The position numbers were made by a program, and so were the translations under genes. Positions 5,445 to 11,232 of a DNA stretch of 12,438 nucleotides are shown here, one piece after another (positions within the stretch are counted from its first letter, which is position 1; each line of letters begins with the position of its first letter). Source of the stretch: Lactovum sp047974165 (GTDB lineage: Bacteria; Bacillota; Bacilli; Lactobacillales; Streptococcaceae); NCBI GenBank assembly GCA_047974165.1, contig JBKECB010000015.1:1-12438 (forward strand), written 5' to 3'. The notes under the pieces are model-generated. The model was not told the DNA's origin and made no database searches. It saw only the letters and a list, made by a program, of their open reading frames with translations.

Positions 5445-6818
5445 TTACTGTCCTTTATAATGTGGGAGCTTTTTAGCAAGACCAAACTTATCCACTTGTC
5501 GCGCCCGACCAATAGAAAGAGAATTCTCTGGAACATTTTTTGTAATCGTTGAACCTCCTGCAACTACTGCATTTTTTCCAATATGAAGAGGAGCAATCAA
5601 TGTTGAACTTGACCCAATAAATGCAAAATGGTCAATCTCAGTTCTAAATTTATTTTTCCCATCAAAATTAGCTGTAATTGTCCCTGCTCCAAAGTTGACT
5701 TTTTCACCTACAGTTGCATCTCCAATATAAGTCAAGTGTCCAGCTTTTGTTCCTCTACCTAAGCTTGATGCTTTTACCTCAACAAAATTTCCTACATGAA
5801 CCTCTTCGTGAAGAATAGTTCCAGGACGCAAATGTGCATAAGGACCACATGTTGAATCCAAATCCATCTTACTGCTTTCCACAGTTGAATTATCAATTTT
5901 TACTCGACTTGCGATTATGGAATCCTCTATGCGAGATCCAGAAGTAATTAAACAATGATGCCCAATACTTGTCTTTCCTTTAATTGTTACATTTCCTTCA
6001 ATTATTGTATCTGATTTAATATCAACTCCAGCTCCGATATAAGTATTTTCAGGATCTAGTAAAGTCACACCATTTTCCATATGTTTTTTGTTAATTCGCA
6101 TACGGAGAATTTTCTCTGCTTCAGCTAACTGAACACGATCATTAACTCCTAAACTTTCAGAGAAATTTTCAAGCGGATAAGCCAAAACTTTTTCATTTTG
6201 ATTTTTCAAAATTTCAATCACATCTGTTAAGTAAAGCTCCCCTTGAGAATTATCCGTTTTTAAATTTAACAAAGCTTCAAAAAGTTTATGATTATCAAAA
6301 ACATAGACTCCTGTATTTACCTCTTGAATCTTTCTCTCCTCAGAATTTGCATCTTTTTCTTCAACAATACGAGTTAATTGACCATTTTCACGAATAACAC
6401 GACCATATCCAAAAGGTTTTTCTGTAATCCCCGTCAAGACAGTTACAGCTGCATTTTCATTTTCATGAAAATCCATTAATTCTGACAAGCTCTCTTTTGT
6501 AATCAAAGGCATGTCTCCATAGCCTACAATTGTTGTTCCATAAGCTTGAGATAAGAGAGGGCGAAGCATGGAAACAGCATGTCCCGTTCCATTTTGCTCA
6601 GTTTGCTCAACCCATTGTGTGTGTTCTGGCAAAACCTCAAGTACCTGATTTGAACCAAATCCAACAACAACGAATGTTTTATCTAATTTTAGAGCTGAAA
6701 AATTATCTAAGACCTGTATTAGCATTGCTTTATCCGCAACTTTATGTAAAACTTTAGGTAGCTCTGATTTCATCCGAGTTCCCTTACCTGCTGCAAGAAT
6801 AATCGCATATTTTTCCAT
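5445..6818 (-). CDS. glmU: Bifunctional UDP-N-acetylglucosamine pyrophosphorylase / glucosamine-1-phosphate N-acetyltransferase
   Basis: Cytoplasmic enzyme making UDP-GlcNAc for peptidoglycan and other wall polymers: it acetylates glucosamine-1-phosphate and then transfers UMP from UTP. It is 457 residues from the preferred ATG at 6816-6818; the upstream ATG at 6828-6830 is unlikely because it lies in the ribosome binding site ATGGAG, 7 bases before the chosen start. The N-terminal uridyltransferase domain (1-225) shows LAAGKGTRMKSELPK (8-22), GTGHA (77-81), Asp102 in YGDMPL, NTG (168-170) and Asn226. The C-terminal domain (about 250-457) has left-handed beta-helix hexapeptides with RPGT (331-334), the catalytic base His361 in AGHLTYIGD and the acetyl-CoA region around 400-430. 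Complete and unremarkable in length. Confidence 0.98.
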   Translation of the reverse strand: MEKYAIILAAGKGTRMKSELPKVLHKVADKAMLIQVLDNFSALKLDKTFVVVGFGSNQVLEVLPEHTQWVEQTEQNGTGHAVSMLRPLLSQAYGTTIVGYGDMPLITKESLSELMDFHENENAAVTVLTGITEKPFGYGRVIRENGQLTRIVEEKDANSEERKIQEVNTGVYVFDNHKLFEALLNLKTDNSQGELYLTDVIEILKNQNEKVLAYPLENFSESLGVNDRVQLAEAEKILRMRINKKHMENGVTLLDPENTYIGAGVDIKSDTIIEGNVTIKGKTSIGHHCLITSGSRIEDSIIASRVKIDNSTVESSKMDLDSTCGPYAHLRPGTILHEEVHVGNFVEVKASSLGRGTKAGHLTYIGDATVGEKVNFGAGTITANFDGKNKFRTEIDHFAFIGSSSTLIAPLHIGKNAVVAGGSTITKNVPENSLSIGRARQVDKFGLAKKLPHYKGQ

Positions 6819-6852
6819 AATGAACTCCATTTCTTTATTTATCTTCTTCTAA

Positions 6853-6881
6853 ATTATAGCATAATAACTGATAATTATTTA
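6853..6881 (-). promoter_or_regulatory. glmU promoter (extended -10)
   Basis: On the minus strand TGC-TATAAT (6853-6861) is a perfect extended -10. At 17 bases the -35 position reads TAAATA (6876-6881), only a weak match. The leader is about 28 bases. The rest of the divergent glmU/proC spacer (6882-7010) is AT-rich; apart from a stray TATAAT at 6978-6983 without a -35 I see nothing in it. Confidence 0.7.
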
Positions 6882-7014
6882 CATTTCTCCTTGCTGGAAT
6901 CTTTGAACAGACCTTTCTTTTAAACTACAGCTTCATGATAAAATTTTAAAATACAAAATAACAGACAAAGAGTTAAATATAATATTTTACAACAAGTGAT
7001 AAAAGAGATTTTTA

Positions 7015-7042
7015 TTAAAAAATTTTACTTTTATGTTAAAAT
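7015..7042 (+). promoter_or_regulatory. proC promoter, placed to give a leaderless transcript
   Basis: The extended -10 TGT-TAAAAT (7034-7042) has a -35 like TTAAAA (7015-7020, four of six) 16 bases upstream. The normal start point, 6-8 bases past the -10, falls at 7048-7050, on the ATG at 7049-7051. AAAGGA (7043-7048) touches the ATG, so it is both too close to act as a ribosome binding site and mostly upstream of the expected start. Confidence 0.62.
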
Positions 7043-7048
7043 AAAGGA

Positions 7049-7837
7049 ATGAAAATTGGATTTATCGGTATAGGGAAAATGTCTCAAGCTATCATTTCAG
7101 GTTTTTTATTGGAACAAAAATCTAACCTTTTTATCTCTGGAAGAGATTTTGAGAAAACAAAAAAGCAAGCCAAGGAATTTAATCTGACTGCTCTTTCTTC
7201 GAATTCTGAACTCGTTGAAACTTGTGACCTTATCATTCTTGCAGTTAAGCCACAAATTTTACCAGAAATACTCAAGGAAGTATCTGCAGCTTTAAATAAA
7301 GAAAAAACTTTATTATCCATTGCTGCAGGTTTTAGTTTAGAAGAACTTAATCATTTAACAAATCCTAAACAAGCTATTATACGTGTCATGCCAAATGTCA
7401 ATGCTGCAATCGGCCAATCAACTTCTGCGATTGTCAAAAATACATTTGTGACAGACATAGTCTATAAAAAAGCAAAGGAGCTTTTTCTACAAGTCGGAAC
7501 AGTCCATGAGATTTTAGAAAAAGATTTTTCTGCTTTTTCTGCTCTTGCTGGTTCAAGCCCTGCCATTATCTATCTATTCATTGATGCCCTTTCTCGAGCT
7601 GGGGTCTTGCACGGAATTTCAAAAAATCTTGCCTTAAAAATTATTGCAGAAACCGTGGCTGCTTCTGCTCAAAATGTCTTACTTTCTTCTGAACATCCAC
7701 AAACTCTGGTCGATTCTGTTACAAGCCCAGGGGGTACAACTATCGAAGGTGTACGAGCACTTGAAAATCATGCATTTAATGCAACACTTATAGAAGCAAT
7801 CACTGCAATCATTGAAAAAGACAAAAAACTCTCCTAA
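7049..7837 (+). CDS. proC: Pyrroline-5-carboxylate reductase
   Basis: Last step of proline synthesis: NAD(P)H-dependent reduction of pyrroline-5-carboxylate to proline, cytoplasmic. The 262 residues match the usual 260-280. The N-terminal Rossmann motif is FIGIGKM (5-11); LAVKPQ (about 65-70) and the RVMPN element follow. In the C-terminal dimerisation domain are AGSSPAIIYLFIDAL and the signature VTSPGGTTIEG near the end. The start is fixed because the Rossmann glycines begin at residue 7. No other proline gene lies nearby; it stands alone between its own promoter and a terminator that includes its stop codon. Confidence 0.96.
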   Translation: MKIGFIGIGKMSQAIISGFLLEQKSNLFISGRDFEKTKKQAKEFNLTALSSNSELVETCDLIILAVKPQILPEILKEVSAALNKEKTLLSIAAGFSLEELNHLTNPKQAIIRVMPNVNAAIGQSTSAIVKNTFVTDIVYKKAKELFLQVGTVHEILEKDFSAFSALAGSSPAIIYLFIDALSRAGVLHGISKNLALKIIAETVAASAQNVLLSSEHPQTLVDSVTSPGGTTIEGVRALENHAFNATLIEAITAIIEKDKKLS

Positions 7838-7854
7838 AGATGGAGAGCTTTTTT
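7823..7854. terminator. Bidirectional terminator embedding the proC and folT stop codons
   Basis: Arms CTCTCC (7829-7834) and GGAGAG (7842-7847) pair around a 7-base loop. C and T6 (7849-7854) follow on the plus strand, and the A run at 7823-7828 gives T's in the minus direction. The proC TAA (7835-7837) is in the loop, and the minus-strand TAG of the transporter gene (7834-7836) straddles loop and stem. Confidence 0.88.
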
Positions 7855-8376
7855 AATTATTGGAATACGATCTAAAGACGAAAAGATAAGCATGGTAATA
7901 ACTGTCCGGGGTACAATTTGTATTAAAAGTGGCAATCGACTCTTTAAAATGAATTCAAATGGCATCTTATAGGTAATAGATACCCACAGACTATTAAAGA
8001 AAAGACTGTCTAATAACATAATAAACGTAACAGCAAAAAGGGTGTAAATCCAGTCATTCTTACGAGAAATATCTAACCTTTTTTTATAGAATAAAAGTCC
8101 ATAAACAAAACCAACAATCACAGCTGAAAAGGTAAACTGCCAATTATAACCATAAGCTGAAAATAAAAAACTATAAATAATGTCTTGAACAGCCAAACTT
8201 ATTCCAGATAAAAATGGCCCAGCAATAATTCCTAATAAAGTATTCACAATAAAGGTGAAATTAATCTGCCAGATATTAGTTCCTATTGTATAAAGAGAAA
8301 GTACAATCCCTAACGCTATGAGCATAGCCAAATAAACAAGCTTTTGTAGATTTAACTCTATTTTAAACTTTTTCAT
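7834..8376 (-). CDS. folT: ECF transporter S component for folate (FolT-like)
   Basis: The 180-residue membrane protein has about six hydrophobic segments (about 12-30, 39-56, 60-76, 80-97, 109-130, 148-166). It is the substrate-binding S component of an energy-coupling factor transporter; the shared EcfA/EcfT energising module is not in the window. The LAMLIAL stretch (16-22) matches the small-residue motif that S components use to dock with EcfT. The segment around NSLWVSITYKMPFEF...SRLP (128-149) resembles the FolT family. The tetrahydrofolate riboswitch in its leader is strong independent support for folate as substrate. Start ATG 8374-8376 with a perfect AGGAGGA site (8381-8387). The last 4 bases overlap the convergent proC. 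Family very firm; folate specificity rests mainly on the riboswitch. Confidence 0.88.
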   Translation of the reverse strand: MKKFKIELNLQKLVYLAMLIALGIVLSLYTIGTNIWQINFTFIVNTLLGIIAGPFLSGISLAVQDIIYSFLFSAYGYNWQFTFSAVIVGFVYGLLFYKKRLDISRKNDWIYTLFAVTFIMLLDSLFFNSLWVSITYKMPFEFILKSRLPLLIQIVPRTVITMLIFSSLDRIPIIKKALHL

Positions 8377-8380
8377 CGTG

Positions 8381-8447
8381 TCCTCCTAATTGAGTACACT
8401 GATAGGACCACTTTTATTTTTCACCTAATATGAAATTGCCTTATCAG
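8381..8447 (-). promoter_or_regulatory. Expression platform of the THF riboswitch (translation control)
   Basis: Two exclusive pairings are visible. Sequestor: TCCTA (8407-8403) with TAGGA (8388-8384), which covers half of the AGGAGGA ribosome binding site. Antisequestor: the aptamer's 3' P1 strand CTGATA plus GG (8447-8439, one bulged A at 8441) with CC plus TATCAG (8406-8399), which removes the sequestor arm. Ligand binding fixes P1, frees TATCAG, allows the sequestor and blocks translation. There is no T run, so this looks like translational, not transcriptional, control. Confidence 0.68.
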
Positions 8448-8539
8448 CGGATGCAAGTTTATACCGCATTACTCTCGTAATTTCGTCTGTATGCAACATC
8501 CCGTCATACAACACTTAACGCATAAACTCTACTCTGTTA
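8439..8539 (-). ncRNA. Tetrahydrofolate (THF) riboswitch aptamer
   Basis: Read on the minus strand, the segment carries the conserved THF elements in order: GAGTAG near the start, GCGTTAAGTG, GGGATGT, a GAGA-loop hairpin, GCGGT and TTGCATCCGCT. Supporting stems are GTTTAT (8528-8523) with ATAAAC (8464-8459), TGTATG with CATACA enclosing ACGGGATGTTG, and ATTAC (8480-8476) with GTAAT (8471-8467) around GAGA. P1 is short here, essentially CAG with CTG (8445-8447). It lies just after the promoter and about 63 bases ahead of the folT ATG. The family represses folate uptake or synthesis genes when reduced folate is plentiful. Confidence 0.93.
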
Positions 8540-8546
8540 TTTTACT

Positions 8547-8555
8547 ATTTTAACA
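8547..8555 (-). promoter_or_regulatory. folT promoter (extended -10)
   Basis: On the minus strand TGT-TAAAAT (8547-8555) is the same extended -10 as at proC. The expected start near 8540 coincides with the first bases of the riboswitch. No convincing -35 is present. Between here and the prs promoter (8556-8691) the sequence is AT-rich and I see no gene. Confidence 0.62.
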
Positions 8556-8691
8556 TACTTTAATTTTATTCTTTTTAAATCTGCTTAGAAAACTATAACA
8601 TAAATAAGAAACTCTTTCTAACTCTTAAGAAATTAAATATTCTTTTAAGCTTGATGTCATCTATTTCTAAATAAAAAATAACATTTTCAAC

Positions 8692-8720
8692 TTGTAATGT
8701 ACGAAAGGAGATGATAAAAT
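8692..8720 (+). promoter_or_regulatory. Promoter of the prs-cysteine desulfurase-DUF1831 operon
   Basis: A -35 TTGTAA (8692-8697, four of six) is followed at 17 bases by an extended -10 TGA-TAAAAT (8712-8720). The start is expected near 8727, giving a leader of about 48 bases before ATG 8775, with ribosome binding site AAGGAG (8763-8768). Confidence 0.72.
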
Positions 8721-8774
8721 AAAGTAGTAAATTCATGTATTTTTTTACAATGTTTAATTAAAAAGGAGAAAAGT

Positions 8775-9734
8775 ATGGTTTATCAAGATCCAAAATTACT
8801 CTTATTTTCCCTCAGCTCAAACCAAGAGTTAGCTAAGAAAATTTCTAAAGAAACGGGTGTTCACCTTGGAAAATTAACAACCAAGCATTTTGCAGACGGT
8901 GAAATCTATGTTGAACTCGGCGAGTCTGTTCGTGACCATGATGTCTACATCATTCAGTCTACAAATTATCCTGTTAACGATAATCTTTGGGAATTACTTA
9001 TTACCATAGATGCTTGTCAACGCGCTTCTGCTCATTCTGTAAATGTTGTTGTTCCTTACTTTGGCTACGCTCGTCAAGATCGTACTGCTACACCACGTGA
9101 ACCTATCACTGCACAATTAGGTGCTAATATGCTTGTAAAAGCAGGAATGAGTCGTATTTTAATGCTAGACATCCATGCCATCCAAGTTCAAGGATTTTTT
9201 GATGTTCCTGTAGATAATTTATTTACAATGCCACTTTTTGCTGAATACTATAAAGAAAAAGGACTTACAGGTGACGAAGTCGTGGTCGTTGCTCCTAAAA
9301 ATTCTGGCATTAAACGTGCCCGATCATTAGCAAGTATTTTAGATGCTCCTTTGGCAATCGTTGATTATAAAGAAGAAGACGAGCAAAATCGTGAAAATGG
9401 TTATCTAATTGGTGACGTTAAAGGAAAGAAGACAATTCTTGTTGATGATATCTTAACTGAAGGAATTACTTTTTGCAATGCCACAAAAGTTTTAGAATTG
9501 GCTGGTGCTTCTGAAATTTATGCTTGTGCAAGTCATGGTTTGTTCCTCCCTGGTTCAGCTGAGAGATTAAATCAATCATCTATCAAAGAATTACTCATCA
9601 CTGATTCCGTCAAGTCTAAAGACCCTATTGCTAATTCTGTTAAATACATTAGTTGTTCTGATTTGATTGCCGATGCAATTATTAGAATTCATGAAGGACG
9701 ACCTGTTTCTCCATTATTTGAGTACGACGCATGA
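8775..9734 (+). CDS. prs: Ribose-phosphate pyrophosphokinase (PRPP synthetase), Prs2-like
   Basis: Makes PRPP from ribose 5-phosphate and ATP for purine, pyrimidine, NAD, His and Trp synthesis; cytoplasmic. The 319 residues are standard for class I enzymes. Visible motifs are FADGEIYVE (39-47), the flexible loop YFGYARQDRTATPREPITA (95-113), the metal site DIHAIQVQGFF (132-142) with His134, and the ribose-phosphate loop VDDILTEGIT (223-232). That loop is shorter and different from the housekeeping Prs form (VDDxxDTAGT), more like the second PRPP synthetase found in streptococci; a second prs elsewhere in the genome is therefore likely. The gene ends in an ATGA overlap with the desulfurase gene. 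Confidence 0.94.
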   Translation: MVYQDPKLLLFSLSSNQELAKKISKETGVHLGKLTTKHFADGEIYVELGESVRDHDVYIIQSTNYPVNDNLWELLITIDACQRASAHSVNVVVPYFGYARQDRTATPREPITAQLGANMLVKAGMSRILMLDIHAIQVQGFFDVPVDNLFTMPLFAEYYKEKGLTGDEVVVVAPKNSGIKRARSLASILDAPLAIVDYKEEDEQNRENGYLIGDVKGKKTILVDDILTEGITFCNATKVLELAGASEIYACASHGLFLPGSAERLNQSSIKELLITDSVKSKDPIANSVKYISCSDLIADAIIRIHEGRPVSPLFEYDA

Positions 9735-10852
9735 TTTATTTAGATAATGCCTCAACTACTCCACTTTACCCAGAAGTAATTCAAATAAGTTCTAAAATTT
9801 TAGAAAAACATTTTGGAAATCCTTCAAGTTTACATCAATTAGGAAGAGAGAGCTCTAAACTTTTACGTCAATCAAGAGAAAGTTTATCACATCTCCTTGA
9901 TGTTCCAGCAAACACACTTAGTTTTACTTCAGGAGCAACAGAAGCTAATAATCACGCGCTTATTGGATATGCTCTCGCAAACGCTGATAAAGGACGTCAC
10001 ATCGTTACAAGTTCTATTGAACATCCAAGTGTCTTAAAAACTTTACAATATCTAGAGGAACGTTTTGGATTTAACATTACAACTGTCACTCCTGATTCTA
10101 ATGGGATTTTAGAAAGTCAACGTATTCTTTCAGCCATTCAAGAAGATACTTTTTTAGTTTCAATTATGATGGCAAATAATGAGACAGGTCAACTCCTTCC
10201 TGTTAAAGAACTTGGAAATATTTTAGAGGCCTCTAAAATTGCTTTCCATGTTGATGCCACTCAAGCTATGGGAAAAATTCCCGTTCTTCCTAGAGAAATT
10301 AAAGCTGATTTTTTAACAGCCTCTGCTCATAAATTTCATGGTCCAAAAGGAATTGGATTTCTTTATCACTCTGATAAAGTAAACCTTGATCCTATTATTC
10401 ATGGGGGAGCTCAAGAAGCTAATCATCGTGCTGGAACTGAAAATTTAGTTGCAATTATTGGAATGGTCAAAGCATTAGAGATTGCCTGTCAAAATCAGAA
10501 AGAAAATTTTAATAAAGTTTATCAGCTTAAAGAATTTCTTTTAGAAAGCTTATCTAAAAATAAGATTAACTTTTATAAAAATCAATTTGGTGAAAGTCTC
10601 CCTCATGTCATTAACTTAGGATTTCCTAATCATAAAAATGACCTTTTATTAACTCAACTTGATTTAGCTGGCATTGCAGTCTCTAGTGGGTCTGCTTGCA
10701 GTGCTGGAACTATCACTCCCAGTCATGTACTCGAAGTTATCTATGGACTAAATTCAGAAAAATTACATGAAAATTTAAGAATTTCACTCTCTGAACTTAA
10801 TACAATTAGTGAAATTCAAACACTCATTACAACATTGAAAGGAATACTTTAA
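9731..10852 (+). CDS. Cysteine desulfurase (NifS/IscS type, class V aminotransferase fold)
   Basis: PLP enzyme that takes sulfur from cysteine as an enzyme-bound persulfide for tRNA thiolation, Fe-S clusters or other sulfur carriers; cytoplasmic. The 373 residues are complete. Key sites: the N-terminal YLDNASTT (3-10), the TSGATEANN phosphate loop (66-74), His98 in IEHPSV, Asp175 in HVDATQA, the PLP lysine Lys201 in SAHKFHGPKG, RAGTEN (233-238) and the sulfur-accepting Cys323 in SSGSACSAG. Start ATG overlaps the prs stop (ATGA) with only a poor ribosome binding site, so translation is probably coupled. No scaffold (iscU/sufU) or mnmA gene is adjacent, so the sulfur acceptor cannot be named. 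Confidence 0.95.
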   Translation: MIYLDNASTTPLYPEVIQISSKILEKHFGNPSSLHQLGRESSKLLRQSRESLSHLLDVPANTLSFTSGATEANNHALIGYALANADKGRHIVTSSIEHPSVLKTLQYLEERFGFNITTVTPDSNGILESQRILSAIQEDTFLVSIMMANNETGQLLPVKELGNILEASKIAFHVDATQAMGKIPVLPREIKADFLTASAHKFHGPKGIGFLYHSDKVNLDPIIHGGAQEANHRAGTENLVAIIGMVKALEIACQNQKENFNKVYQLKEFLLESLSKNKINFYKNQFGESLPHVINLGFPNHKNDLLLTQLDLAGIAVSSGSACSAGTITPSHVLEVIYGLNSEKLHENLRISLSELNTISEIQTLITTLKGIL

Positions 10853-11196
10853 TGGCTTTTGTTACTGAAAAAAAACTTACTGACTGTAAATATAACTATT
10901 CTATTTCTCCTAACATCAAAAAATACACCTTACGTGACGTTACTTTTATCCCTACTAAGTTAGGACAATTTGAATTTAAAAGACTTCTTGAAATTAATCC
11001 AAACTCTGGTGAAGGATTTCTTTTAAAAATTATTTTTAACTCTGATTTAACTGGATTTAAACTTACAGTTACAGATGCTTCAGGACTCCGTCCTACTAAT
11101 ATTTTTAAAAATGCTGATCCTATTATTATTGAAAAATTCTATTTTCAAATGCAACTCTTTGTCGACCGTGAAGTTTTCATACAAAGTGAGCTTTAA
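10852..11196 (+). CDS. DUF1831 family protein of unknown function
   Basis: Small cytoplasmic protein of 114 residues without membrane helix or cysteine motif (single Cys at 12). It matches my recollection of the DUF1831 family of lactic acid bacteria and streptococci, usually the gene directly after a cysteine desulfurase. Features include the central stretch FEFKRLLEINPNSGEGFLL (about 40-58) and TDASGLRPTNIF near 74-85. Its start overlaps the desulfurase stop by one base (TAATG) with a good site AAAGGA 8 bases upstream. The fixed operon place suggests a helper or specificity factor for sulfur transfer; this is inference from context only. Confidence 0.85.
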   Translation: MAFVTEKKLTDCKYNYSISPNIKKYTLRDVTFIPTKLGQFEFKRLLEINPNSGEGFLLKIIFNSDLTGFKLTVTDASGLRPTNIFKNADPIIIEKFYFQMQLFVDREVFIQSEL

Positions 11197-11200
11197 AAAT

Positions 11201-11232
11201 AAAATCTCATCTCTATTAAGAGATGAGATTTT
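11201..11232. terminator. Strong bidirectional terminator
   Basis: A perfect 14-bp hairpin: AAAATCTCATCTCT (11201-11214) with its complement (11219-11232) around the loop ATTA. It runs into T's on the plus strand and, through the A-rich left flank, into T's on the minus strand. It ends the prs operon and the convergent gene whose stop is at 11233-11235. Confidence 0.92.

Noticed and set aside
6530..6757. 75-codon plus-strand frame inside glmU
   Set aside because: Antisense shadow of the uridyltransferase domain with no start signals.
6816..6830. ATG 6828-6830 as start of glmU
   Set aside because: This ATG is part of the ATGGAG ribosome binding site; the family N terminus matches the start at 6818.
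7084..7320. 78-codon minus-strand frame inside proC
   Set aside because: Antisense shadow of the Rossmann domain.
8698..8715. Possible PurR box (reverse reading TTTCGTACATTA) near the prs promoter
   Set aside because: It differs from the CCGAAC core at two positions and has no second half, so it is not reliable.
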